A stretch of 24,485 bases of DNA from Erysipelotrichia bacterium. GTDB lineage: Bacteria; Bacillota_I; Bacilli_A; Erysipelotrichales; Erysipelotrichaceae. A model generated the notes under the pieces. It saw only the letters and a program-made list of their open reading frames with translations. It searched no databases and was not told the origin of the DNA. Made by a program: the position numbers and the translations under genes. Positions 1 through 6,701 of the stretch are shown here, piece by piece (position 1 is the stretch's first letter; each line of letters starts with the position of its first letter). The stretch is from assembly GCA_009916335.1 (NCBI GenBank), contig SAAR01000015.1, positions 1 through 24,485 of the forward strand. The letters are read 5' to 3'.

Positions 1-134
1 CTAAACCCGGAACACAGCGCCTGGCCCGCGCAATCCCAAAGCTGGGACCATTTCTGGGTTATCTGGATTTCATCACAAGGCGCAGGAGCAATATCACTTT
101 CAGCCAGGTCGTGGACGGAATTAAACCAGCATGA
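1..134 (+). CDS. 3' end of an unidentified gene (partial)
   Basis: An open frame enters from the left edge (codons in phase from base 3) and stops at TGA 132-134, giving 43 residues of a C-terminus. It is rich in Arg, Leu and Pro and has a hydrophobic PFLGYLDF stretch followed by TRRRS. I do not recognise the family. The codons (CTG, CGC, GCC) and base composition are clearly more GC-rich than every other gene in the window. A strong hairpin terminator follows the stop at once, which supports this being a real gene end. Recent transfer or a contig junction could explain the composition. Confidence 0.5.
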   Translation, partial: KPGTQRLARAIPKLGPFLGYLDFITRRRSNITFSQVVDGIKPA

Positions 135-140
135 ATCAGC

Positions 141-195
141 AAGCATGACTTTAATTTTGCTATCGATGGAGAGCAAAATTAAAGTCATGCTTTTT
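141..195 (+). terminator. Perfect 21-bp hairpin terminator
   Basis: Bases 141-161 and 172-192 are exact reverse complements with a 10-base loop, and five T's follow (191-195). It ends the upstream partial gene and isolates it from the methionine genes. The stem is AT-rich, unlike the gene before it. Confidence 0.85.
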
Positions 196-331
196 AATAC
201 TCGCGATATAACTGAGGTTAACATAAGGCCTCCGTAAAATAGTATGGAGAGTGTAGAGTAAGAAAATGACAATAACTGTGATTTATTCCACAGAGCATTA
301 AATATTTATTTTGCTTTTATGACGAATTACG

Positions 332-360
332 TTGCGTAATGATGTAAAAATGTGTAAAAT
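332..360 (+). promoter_or_regulatory. Promoter of the methionine genes
   Basis: TTGCGT (332-337), a 17-base spacer and TAAAAT (355-360) lie 30 bases before the start codon. The implied leader is only about 25 nt, too short for a riboswitch or T-box. A 15-bp palindrome, ATTACG-TTG-CGTAAT (326-340), covers the -35 box and could be an operator. A second imperfect palindrome lies at 276-293. Confidence 0.55.
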
Positions 361-390
361 TTACTTATTAACGAAAGAGAGTGAAACAAA

Positions 391-1665
391 ATGAAAAATG
401 AAACAAAATGTTTACATGCTGGGTATACACCTAAAAATGGCGAACCAAGAGAAGTTCCTATTTACCAAAGTACAACTTTTAAATATGAGAGTAGTGAAGA
501 AATGGGTTTACTGTTTGATTTAGAAAAATCAGGCTATTTTTATTCACGTTTACAAAACCCTACAAATGATGCCGTAGCAGCGAAAATTGCAGCATTAGAA
601 GGTGGTGTTGCGGCAATGCTGACTTCTTCAGGACAGGCAGCTAATTTCTTTGCTGTTTTTAATATTTGTGAAAGTGGAGATCACTTTATTGCCTCTAGTG
701 CTATTTATGGAGGAACATACAATTTATTTGGTGTAACAATGAAAAAAATGGGTATCGAATGTACCTTTGTAGATCAAAATTGTAGTGAAGAAGAATTACA
801 GAAAGCATTTAAACCAAATACGAAATTAGTGTTTGGAGAAACCATTACGAATCCGACGGTAAATGTATTAGATATTGAGAAATTTGCGAAAGTAGCACAT
901 CAAAATGGAGTACCATTAATTGTTGATAATACTTTTGCGACACCAATTAACTGCCAGCCATTTAAATGGGGTTGTGATATTGTAACACATTCTACAACAA
1001 AATATATGGATGGACATGGCGTTGGTGTTGGTGGTGCGATTGTCGATAGTGGTAATTTTGATTGGTTAGCACACGCTGATAAATTCCCTGGTTTATGTAC
1101 ACCAGATGAATCATATCATGGGATTACCTATGCTGAAAAGTTTGGGAAAGGGGCATACATTACCAAAGCAACAGCACAGATGATGCGTGATTTAGGTTCA
1201 ATCCAATCACCACAAAATGCGTTCTATTTAAGTTTAGGATTAGAATCATTAGCGTTAAGAATGAAAAAACATTGTGAAAATGCACAAGCAGTCGCACAGT
1301 TTTTAGAAGGTCGTGAAGAAGTGGCTTGGGTTAATTATCCAGGATTAGAAAGTGATAAATATCACGATTTAGCTAAGAAATACTGTCCTAATGGAACTTG
1401 TGGAGTGTTAGCGTTTGGTTTAAAAGGAACACGAGAACAAGCAAATAAATTTATGGACCATTTACAATTAGCTAGTATTGCAACCCATGTTGCTGATGCT
1501 AAAACATGTTTATTGCACCCAGCAAGTCATACCCATCGTCAGTTAAGTGATGAACAATTAAAAGAAGCAGGAATTGCCTCTGATTTAATCCGTTTTTCTG
1601 TGGGGATTGAAGACGCTGAAGATATTATTGAAGATATTAAGCAGGCATTAGCAGCAAGTAGGTAG
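391..1665 (+). CDS. metY: O-acetylhomoserine sulfhydrylase (MetY-type, PLP enzyme)
   Basis: Predicted to condense O-acetylhomoserine with sulfide to give homocysteine, a cytosolic direct-sulfhydrylation step of methionine synthesis. The 424 residues have the Cys/Met-metabolism PLP fold: YSRLQNPT at about 51-58 (phosphate contact), SSGQA at 79-83, VDNTFATP at 178-185 with the Asp that pairs with the PLP ring, and STTKY at 201-205 with K204 as the PLP lysine. The length suits the OAH/OAS sulfhydrylase branch, which is longer than MetB/MetC (about 380). The start at 391 follows a purine-rich GAAAGAGAGTG stretch. The metA-type gene begins 4 bases after its stop, and that enzyme is predicted to make the O-acetylhomoserine used here. 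No SAM riboswitch or T-box is visible upstream. Confidence 0.93.
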   Translation: MKNETKCLHAGYTPKNGEPREVPIYQSTTFKYESSEEMGLLFDLEKSGYFYSRLQNPTNDAVAAKIAALEGGVAAMLTSSGQAANFFAVFNICESGDHFIASSAIYGGTYNLFGVTMKKMGIECTFVDQNCSEEELQKAFKPNTKLVFGETITNPTVNVLDIEKFAKVAHQNGVPLIVDNTFATPINCQPFKWGCDIVTHSTTKYMDGHGVGVGGAIVDSGNFDWLAHADKFPGLCTPDESYHGITYAEKFGKGAYITKATAQMMRDLGSIQSPQNAFYLSLGLESLALRMKKHCENAQAVAQFLEGREEVAWVNYPGLESDKYHDLAKKYCPNGTCGVLAFGLKGTREQANKFMDHLQLASIATHVADAKTCLLHPASHTHRQLSDEQLKEAGIASDLIRFSVGIEDAEDIIEDIKQALAASR

Positions 1666-1669
1666 TATT

Positions 1670-2650
1670 ATGCCAATCAATATACCTAGTGGTCTACCTG
1701 CCAAAGAAATTTTAGAAAGTGAAAAAATTTTTGCGATTGAAAGTGAAAGTGCCTCAAAACAAGACATTAGACCATTAAAAATCGTCATTTTAAATTTAAT
1801 GCCGAAAAAGATTGAAACAGAAACACAAATATTACGTTTGATTTCTAAATCAGCTTTACAGGTAGATATTGATTTTTTAATGGTTAGCTCTCATGTTGCA
1901 AAAAATACAAGTCAGGATCATTTACTTAAATTTTATGATTATTTTGATGCGATTAAACAAAATTATTATGATGGTATGATTATAACAGGGGCACCAGTAG
2001 AACATCTTGCTTTTGAAGATGTAGATTATTGGCAGGAAATGATGCAGATTATGGAATGGAGTAAAACACATGTGTTCTCTACCATTCATATTTGTTGGGG
2101 AGCACAGGCAGGATTATATTATCATTATGGGGTGAATAAACACTTATTACCAGATAAGGTGTTTGGTATCTTTCCTGAAAAGCTGTGTGATGAATATGAT
2201 TTTTTAACAAATGGGTTTGATGAAATACATTATACACCACACTCTCGTCATACTGCTTTAGATGAAGATTCATTAGCGAAAGTAAAACAGTTGTCCATAT
2301 TATCAAAGTCAGATGAAATAGGTTCTAATATTATTGCCTCTAAAGATTATCGACAGATTTTTATTGTAGGACATTTTGAATATAGTAAGGAAACATTATC
2401 ACAAGAGTATTTTAGGGATTTACAAGCAGGAAAGAAAATTCATATTCCTTATAATTACTATCCAGATGATGATCCAAATAAAGAACCAGTTTTAAAGTGG
2501 CGTTCTCATGCGAATTTATTGTATCGGAATTGGTTAAACTATGTATATCAAATGACGCCATATGATATTGATAAGATAGCACAAATAAAAGAACCGATTG
2601 GAACAAGAAAAAAAGAAGAGCATGGGTATTCAAAAGCGTTTAGAAAATAA
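1670..2650 (+). CDS. metA: Homoserine O-acetyltransferase (MetA family)
   Basis: A glutamine-amidotransferase-like acyltransferase that activates homoserine for methionine synthesis. The 326 residues run from the typical MPINIP start. The catalytic Cys142 is in HICWGAQA, with His235 and Glu237 in GHFEYS. Position 111, in TGAPVEHL, is Glu. In this family Glu111 is linked to acetyl-CoA use (Bacillus cereus type) and Gly111 to succinyl-CoA use (E. coli type), so acetyl transfer is the better prediction despite the usual 'succinyltransferase' label. That matches the sulfhydrylase encoded just before it. The ribosome site AAGTAGG lies inside the 3' end of the upstream gene, so translation is probably coupled. 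A terminator follows. Confidence 0.93.
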   Translation: MPINIPSGLPAKEILESEKIFAIESESASKQDIRPLKIVILNLMPKKIETETQILRLISKSALQVDIDFLMVSSHVAKNTSQDHLLKFYDYFDAIKQNYYDGMIITGAPVEHLAFEDVDYWQEMMQIMEWSKTHVFSTIHICWGAQAGLYYHYGVNKHLLPDKVFGIFPEKLCDEYDFLTNGFDEIHYTPHSRHTALDEDSLAKVKQLSILSKSDEIGSNIIASKDYRQIFIVGHFEYSKETLSQEYFRDLQAGKKIHIPYNYYPDDDPNKEPVLKWRSHANLLYRNWLNYVYQMTPYDIDKIAQIKEPIGTRKKEEHGYSKAFRK

Positions 2651-2655
2651 TAAGT

Positions 2656-2691
2656 AAAAAGCAATGGAGTAAAATTCATCGCTTTTTTTTT
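2656..2691 (+). terminator. Intrinsic terminator after metA
   Basis: AAAAAGC (2656-2662) pairs with GCTTTTT (from 2681), and ATGGA (2664-2668) with TTCAT (2675-2679) across one A/C mismatch. Nine T's follow the G+C core (2683-2691). It closes the methionine unit. Confidence 0.75.
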
Positions 2692-2706
2692 AATGTATGA
2701 ATTGGA

Positions 2707-2736
2707 TTGCAACTGTGTAAAATCATCTTCTTTAAT
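2707..2736 (+). promoter_or_regulatory. Possible promoter of the Clp N-domain gene
   Basis: TTGCAA (2707-2712) with an 18-base spacer to TTTAAT (2731-2736). The -10 box is imperfect. A transcript would start close to the hairpin at 2750. Confidence 0.35.
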
Positions 2737-2749
2737 AGAAATATAGGAA

Positions 2750-2787
2750 TGCACATACACTATAAGCAGGAGTGTGATGTATGTGCA
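2750..2787 (+). repeat. Inverted repeat spanning ribosome site and start codon
   Basis: TGCACATACA (2750-2759) and TGTATGTGCA (2778-2787) are perfect complements. The 18-base loop carries the AGGAG ribosome site, and the right arm contains the ATG at 2781. In RNA this would sequester the start codon of the Clp N-domain gene; as DNA it could be an operator. Confidence 0.6.
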
Positions 2788-3143
2788 GGGAAATTGATAT
2801 GATTATTATAGATGCGATTAATGAAGCAGGAATGTTGCATCAAAGTTATTTAGGTAGTGAACATCTATTGTTGGCAATTTTGCATAATGAACATTTACAA
2901 ATAACAAAATTATTAAATGCTTATGGCATGACGTATCATAATGTACGCACAGATATTGTGGAATTAAATTACTATTGTGGACAATTGTTTTCACAACAAG
3001 GGTATTCCCATGCAGTGATCGATATTATTGCCAATTGTGAATCATCGACTTCGATGATACTTGCGATTATTAAAACACAAGATAGTTTAGCAAACTCGTT
3101 ATTGACAAGATATGCAATTCCTATGGAAAAAGTTGTGAATTAG
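2781..3143 (+). CDS. Standalone Clp N-terminal domain protein
   Basis: This 120-residue protein consists only of a Clp N-domain-like fold, the part of ClpC/ClpA that binds adaptors and substrates. The first repeat is clear: DAINEAGMLHQSYLGSEHLLLAIL (about 11-34) matches the GTEHILLGL signature, followed by the helix ending in ...LLNAYGMTYHNVRTDI. The second repeat (about 75-118) is degenerate and lacks the G-[ST]-EH motif. There is no AAA+ module, Walker motif, membrane segment or signal peptide. The start at 2781 has AGGAG 8 bases upstream. The gene stands alone between the metA terminator and a repeat region. A role as a Clp adaptor or decoy is inference; the family assignment is fairly firm. 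Confidence 0.7.
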   Translation: MCREIDMIIIDAINEAGMLHQSYLGSEHLLLAILHNEHLQITKLLNAYGMTYHNVRTDIVELNYYCGQLFSQQGYSHAVIDIIANCESSTSMILAIIKTQDSLANSLLTRYAIPMEKVVN

Positions 3144-3265
3144 AATAAAAAATGCGTTTTTTACTGTTATGGGTTTCTGCTTATTTTGTAGATTGAAACT
3201 TTCTATATTCTTGTGGGCGTGGTAAAATAATCTTGCAAATAAGATAATCTATTAAAAATAGATAA

Positions 3266-3598
3266 GTGTATAACCAATTGGTTACTAACCAAGCTAGTAA
3301 CCAAGCTAACCAAGCTAGTAACCAAGCTAACCAAGCTAGTAACCAAGCTGACCAAGCTACTAACCAAGCTGACCAAGCTGACCAAGCTACAAACAATGAA
3401 TTGTTCTTTAACGATGTGGAAACAAAAATGATTCGTATGCTTTTAGAAAACGCACAAATCACACAAACGGAAATGGCGAAAGCTATTAATATGCCTGTTT
3501 CAACAATCAAATATTATTTCACAAGAGGAAAGGATAAAGGGGTTATTGTACGAGTAGGGATAAGTCAAAAAGGTAAATGGGTAGTAAAGTATAAATAA
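3266..3598 (+). CDS. Repeat-bearing winged-helix protein, probable regulator tail
   Basis: The 110 residues have two parts. Residues 8-42 are a low-complexity tract of NQA, NQAS, DQA and DQAT units encoded by a 9/12-bp DNA repeat. Residues about 50-107 form a winged helix-turn-helix (ITQTEMAKAINMPVSTIKYYFTRGKDKGVI, then a wing ending KGKWVVK). I know this combination, a TQ/NQ/DQ-rich linker followed by a winged helix, from the C-terminus of large AlbA_2 (RecG-like) transcriptional regulators, whose N-terminal domains are absent here. The apparent GTG start has no ribosome site and is preceded directly by an in-frame TAA, so this is either a degraded gene remnant or starts internally, for example at ATG 3429. 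It ends 15 bases before ispD. Confidence 0.5.
   Translation: MYNQLVTNQASNQANQASNQANQASNQADQATNQADQADQATNNELFFNDVETKMIRMLLENAQITQTEMAKAINMPVSTIKYYFTRGKDKGVIVRVGISQKGKWVVKYK
3287..3391 (+). repeat. Short tandem repeat, ten copies of a 9-bp unit
   Basis: Ten copies of RACCAAGCT in tandem, with a 3-base insertion (AGT, ACT or ACA) after copies 1, 3, 5, 7 and 10. The first six copies make three identical 21-bp units; later copies have GAC in place of AAC. Every unit is a multiple of three, so copy-number change would keep the reading frame. A 14-bp palindrome, TAACCAATTGGTTA, sits at 3271-3284 just before it. Confidence 0.9.
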
Positions 3599-3613
3599 GG
3601 ATAGGTGAATGAT

Positions 3614-4255
3614 ATGGAATATAGTGCAATTGTTTTAGCGGCTGGAAAAGGAAGTCGCACAAATTTAGAATATAATAAAGTGTTTTATAGGTTTAGTGAT
3701 GGAGAAGTTCTTTTAAATAAAACCTTGTCTGTTTTTATCAATGATGCTTGTTGTAAACAAATTATTGTGGTAACAACACCTGATGAAATTGAAATCATTA
3801 AAGAAATGGTGAATCATGATAAAATACAATATACATATGGGGGAGCAACTCGTCAAGATAGTGTTTATCAAGGATTACAAAAAGTAAAATATGGATATGT
3901 AATGATACATGATGGGGCGAGATGCTTTATTTCAGCTCAAGAAATAGAGGCTTGTAAAGTGGCTTTAAAAAATCATGATGCTTGTTTATTGATGGTACCT
4001 GTGATTGATACGATTAAAAAAGTACAAGATGGCTATGTAGTGAATACACCACTTAGAAGCGAGTTATATGCGGCACAAACACCACAGTGTTTTAAAAGTG
4101 ATTTAATTAAAAAGTGTTATCAAAAAGGGTTAGAGGAAAATGCAATTGCAAGTGATGATGCATCATTAGTAGAGTTATATAGCGATGTGAAAATTAAGGT
4201 TGTACAAGGAGAATATACAAATAAAAAAGTAACGACAAAAGAGGATTTATATTAA
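3614..4255 (+). CDS. ispD: 2-C-methyl-D-erythritol 4-phosphate cytidylyltransferase
   Basis: Transfers CMP from CTP to methylerythritol phosphate in the MEP isoprenoid pathway. From the ATG at 3614 it has 213 residues, slightly short for the family. Motifs: LAAGKGSR at 8-15 with R15, NKVF with K22, a GGATRQDSVYQGL segment at 76-88, HDGAR at 99-103, QTPQCF at 155-160, SDDASLVE at 180-187 and the closing NKKVTTKEDL. A GTG at 3605 is in frame, but the ribosome site (AAGGATAGGTG) overlaps it, so the ATG is preferred. TarI, a ribitol-phosphate cytidylyltransferase, is a close relative and cannot be fully excluded. No other MEP or teichoic acid gene is nearby. Confidence 0.85.
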   Translation: MEYSAIVLAAGKGSRTNLEYNKVFYRFSDGEVLLNKTLSVFINDACCKQIIVVTTPDEIEIIKEMVNHDKIQYTYGGATRQDSVYQGLQKVKYGYVMIHDGARCFISAQEIEACKVALKNHDACLLMVPVIDTIKKVQDGYVVNTPLRSELYAAQTPQCFKSDLIKKCYQKGLEENAIASDDASLVELYSDVKIKVVQGEYTNKKVTTKEDLY

Positions 4256-4323
4256 AAAAGAACAATTCAAAAAAAGTATCCGCTTACAAGGGGACTAAAT
4301 TCTTGTTAATTTGTTAGAATAGC

Positions 4324-4360
4324 TTTCTTTTTTGCGTTATTTGGTTTAAAATAGTAGTGT
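4324..4360 (+). promoter_or_regulatory. Promoter region of the aldolase gene
   Basis: Two overlapping readings fit: TTTCTT (4324-4329), 17 bases, TAAAAT (4347-4352); or TTGCGT (4332-4337), 17 bases, TAGTGT (4355-4360). Either gives a short leader before the AAGGAGG at 4369-4375. I could not find a convincing terminator for ispD in the gap 4256-4323. Confidence 0.4.
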
Positions 4361-4385
4361 AAAAAAACAAGGAGGAATTTTTATT

Positions 4386-5252
4386 ATGGCATTAGTATCA
4401 GCTACAGAAATGCTTCAAAAAGCACATGAAGGACACTACGCAGTAGGACAATTCAACATTAACAACTTAGAATGGACTAAAGAAATCTTATTAGCAGCAG
4501 AAGAATCAAAATCTCCAGTAATTCTTGGAGTTTCTGAAGGTGCTGGTAAATACATGACTGGTTACAAAACAGTTGTTGGTATGGTTAGTGCAATGGTTGA
4601 ATCTTTAGGAATCACAGTACCAGTTGCATTACACTTAGACCATGGTAGTTTCGATGGAGCGAAAGCTTGTATTGAAGCTGGATTCTCATCAATTATGTTT
4701 GATGGATCTCACTACCCAATCGAAGAAAACATTGCAAAATCTAAAGAAATCATCGAATTTGCACACTCTAAAGGAATTTCAGTAGAATGTGAAGTTGGTG
4801 GAATCGGAGGGGAAGAAGATGGTGTTACTTCTGCTGGAGAAGTTGCTGACCCTGAAGAATGTAAAACAGTTTCTGAATTAGGTTGTGATTTCTTAGCAGC
4901 TGGAATTGGAAACATTCATGGTAAATACCCTGCTAACTGGGCTGGATTAAACTTTGATGTATTAGCAGAAATCCAAGAAGTTACAAATGGTAAACCATTA
5001 GTATTACATGGTGGATCAGGAATCCCTGCTGACCAGATTGCAAAAGCAATTTCATTAGGTGTTTCTAAAATTAACGTAAACACTGAATTACAGTTAGTAT
5101 TTGCAGCTGCAACTCGTGAATATGTAGAAGCTGGAAAAGACCAACAAGGTAAAGGATACGATCCTCGTAAATTATTAGCTCCAGGAGCTGCAGCAATTAG
5201 AGAAAAAGTAAAAGCTATGATGGCTGAATTTGGTTCAACTGGAAAAGCATAA
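4386..5252 (+). CDS. fba: Class II fructose-1,6-bisphosphate aldolase
   Basis: Zinc-dependent glycolytic and gluconeogenic enzyme that cleaves fructose-1,6-bisphosphate to DHAP and glyceraldehyde-3-phosphate in the cytosol. The 288 residues match the FbaA/Fba group: GQFNINNLEW at 21-30; LHLDHGS at 82-88 with catalytic Asp85 and zinc ligand His86; ECEVGGIGGEEDG at 134-146; GNIHGKYP at 175-182 with His178; LHGGSG at 207-212 with His208; and KINVNTE at 228-234 binding the phosphate. It has its own promoter, a strong AAGGAGG 10 bases before ATG, and codon use that looks biased to a few preferred codons, as expected for high expression. A terminator shared with the convergent gene follows. A tagatose-bisphosphate aldolase is possible, but the fit to Fba is better. 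Confidence 0.93.
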   Translation: MALVSATEMLQKAHEGHYAVGQFNINNLEWTKEILLAAEESKSPVILGVSEGAGKYMTGYKTVVGMVSAMVESLGITVPVALHLDHGSFDGAKACIEAGFSSIMFDGSHYPIEENIAKSKEIIEFAHSKGISVECEVGGIGGEEDGVTSAGEVADPEECKTVSELGCDFLAAGIGNIHGKYPANWAGLNFDVLAEIQEVTNGKPLVLHGGSGIPADQIAKAISLGVSKINVNTELQLVFAAATREYVEAGKDQQGKGYDPRKLLAPGAAAIREKVKAMMAEFGSTGKA

Positions 5253-5275
5253 TTCATTATTTCTATTGTATGATT

Positions 5276-5317
5276 AAAAAACACCTTATTGAAGAAATCT
5301 TCTAAAGGTGTTTTTTT
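5276..5317. terminator. Bidirectional terminator between convergent genes
   Basis: A run of six A's and CACCT (5276-5286) pair with AGGTG and T's (5306-5316), with an inner GAAGA/TCTTC stem and a tiny loop. The T run on one strand and the A run on the other suit termination from both sides. The stop codon of the reverse-strand gene lies inside the hairpin. Confidence 0.85.
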
Positions 5318-5835
5318 CTGCGTCTAATTGGTTTAGGTGAAGTGATATTTAATACTTCTCTACTATATAAAATAATATCATCAAGATTACTCCAAGCATT
5401 AGGAATACTACCATATTTGATTTTCTTTAATAAAGCAGGGTGCTTACGATAGTATTTATTCGCTTTTAAAATACCAATCGTATGGACAAGGTGAAGATCA
5501 TTTTTTACACTTCCTTCTAAATAAAAAATAGGAATCATATATTTAAATGCTTGTTGTAAAAAATCATTGGTAATATTGGTTTGTTTATTAATACGATTGA
5601 TAACTAGAATAAGTGGTTTATCATACAAATAGTCGATATGTTTTTTTAAAAAAGGAATAATCCCAAGTTTTTTATTAATTACATTTGTACAGAAAATGAA
5701 TGCTTCATAATCCGTTAATTTTTCTTCATCTATATTTTTAACATCTAATATATCACAGTTTAATTGCTCACTAATTTTAATCGCATAATGTTTTGTGCTA
5801 CCATAATCAGATTTATAAATAATGGCTGTTTTCAT
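5302..5835 (-). CDS. Flavodoxin-like domain protein
   Basis: A 177-residue protein starting KTAIIYKSDYGSTKHYA, where S/T-x-x-G-S-T-K is the phosphate-binding loop of flavodoxins for FMN. YEAFIFCTNV at about 43-52 is a typical next strand. It resembles the flavodoxin_5 / HemG-like branch used as redox partners. The second half is basic and less conserved, ending in RRRKK, so its function is open. The start at 5835 is chosen because AAGGAGG lies 10 bases before it; the ATG eight codons upstream would place that ribosome site inside the coding region. A TATAAT on the reverse strand (5870-5875) supplies a promoter. It is convergent with fba and divergent from the glmU-like gene. Confidence 0.65.
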   Translation of the reverse strand: MKTAIIYKSDYGSTKHYAIKISEQLNCDILDVKNIDEEKLTDYEAFIFCTNVINKKLGIIPFLKKHIDYLYDKPLILVINRINKQTNITNDFLQQAFKYMIPIFYLEGSVKNDLHLVHTIGILKANKYYRKHPALLKKIKYGSIPNAWSNLDDIILYSREVLNITSPKPIRRRKKHL

Positions 5836-5869
5836 ATCATTACAACCTCCTTTTTTCATGAACGTTCCT

Positions 5870-5875
5870 ATTATA
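5870..5875 (-). promoter_or_regulatory. -10 box of the flavodoxin-like gene
   Basis: A perfect TATAAT on the reverse strand, about 35 bases before the chosen start codon. No good -35 was found at 16-18 bases. Confidence 0.45.
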
Positions 5876-5947
5876 ATATAGAAAAAGTAAGGAATTATTA
5901 GTAATTAATGGGAAAATGTAAAATAACTTATAAAAGTTAATGATTAA

Positions 5948-5975
5948 TTGCTAAAATTTTGTTAATATATATAAT
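5948..5975 (+). promoter_or_regulatory. Promoter of the glmU-like/prs unit
   Basis: TTGCTA (5948-5953), 16 bases, TATAAT (5970-5975), followed by AAAGGAG and ATG at 5996. The leader is short. Small inverted repeats (for example TAACTT/AAGTTA at 5924-5939) lie just upstream. Confidence 0.7.
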
Positions 5976-5995
5976 GTAAAAAAGGAGTGTAAAAG

Positions 5996-6685
5996 ATGAA
6001 TTACACAGATAAAGTAAAAGAATTCAATGAAAAGAAGTTATGTGTCAATCAAAAACTGATTGAACAAGGGGTATTGATCTTAGATCCTAACAACACTTAC
6101 ATTGATGAAGATGTAGTGATTGGTAAAGATACAACGATCTATCCTAATGTATTTATTTTGAAAGCAAGTAAGATAGGAAGCAATGTAACAATCCTGCCTA
6201 ATTCTTATTTGAGCAATGCAGTGATTAAAGATGGAACAACGATTGATTCGTCTAAGATTGTTGATAGTGAAGTTGGCGAAAACTCAGTAGTTGGACCAAT
6301 GTCTCATTTAAGAAACCATACTTGCATAAAAGGTGAGGCTCGTATTGGGAACTTTGTGGAATTTAAAAACACTAATTTTGATTTAGGTAGTAAATGTGCT
6401 CACTTAACGTATGTTGGTGATAGCGATGTTGGTAAGAAAGTCAATTTTGGTTGTGGTGTGGTTACGGTCAACTATGATGGTAAAAACAAGTTTAGAACAA
6501 CGATTAAAGATGGTGCCTTTATTGGTAGTAATGTAAACTTGATTGCACCAGTAACGATTGGTGAGAATGCGTTGCTTGCAGCAGGTAGTACGATTAATAA
6601 AGATATTGAAGATGGGGATATGGGAATTGCCAGACCACGAGTAGAAGTGAAAACTGGTTATGGAACAAAGTATAAGAAAAAATAA
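5996..6685 (+). CDS. GlmU C-terminal half: glucosamine-1-phosphate N-acetyltransferase domain only
   Basis: A left-handed beta-helix protein (229 residues) equal to the second half of GlmU, which acetylates GlcN-1-phosphate for UDP-GlcNAc synthesis. The E. coli active-site residues have clear counterparts: R106 in SHLRNHT, K124 in NFVEFKN, H136 in CAHLTYVGD (the catalytic His), and N159-Y160 in VNYDGKNKF. Hexapeptide turns fill about 30-205. The first ~16 residues match the linker arm of GlmU, and the N-terminal uridylyltransferase domain is missing; nothing upstream looks like a remnant of it. prs follows with its ribosome site on the stop codon, the same neighbour that full-length glmU often has in Bacillota. 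A separate uridylyltransferase must exist elsewhere if the step is made. Confidence 0.85.
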   Translation: MNYTDKVKEFNEKKLCVNQKLIEQGVLILDPNNTYIDEDVVIGKDTTIYPNVFILKASKIGSNVTILPNSYLSNAVIKDGTTIDSSKIVDSEVGENSVVGPMSHLRNHTCIKGEARIGNFVEFKNTNFDLGSKCAHLTYVGDSDVGKKVNFGCGVVTVNYDGKNKFRTTIKDGAFIGSNVNLIAPVTIGENALLAAGSTINKDIEDGDMGIARPRVEVKTGYGTKYKKK

Positions 6686-6701
6686 GGAGAACGTTGAAAA
6701 A

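Noticed and set aside
196..390. SAM riboswitch or T-box before the methionine genes
   Set aside because: No conserved core seen and the promoter leaves only about 25 nt of leader.
3287..3391. CRISPR array
   Set aside because: Units are 9-12 bp with no spacers; the array is coding and in frame.
3181..3510. Reverse ORF rich in Trp, Leu and Ala
   Set aside because: It is the complement of the 9-bp repeat array, with no ribosome site; the composition comes from the repeat.
4256..4323. Terminator after ispD
   Set aside because: Only a weak ATTCT/AGAAT stem and a distant A-rich/T-rich pairing; not convincing.
6660..6701. N-terminal extension of Prs
   Set aside because: It overlaps the end of the GlmU-like gene; the ribosome site and family length support ATG 6702.
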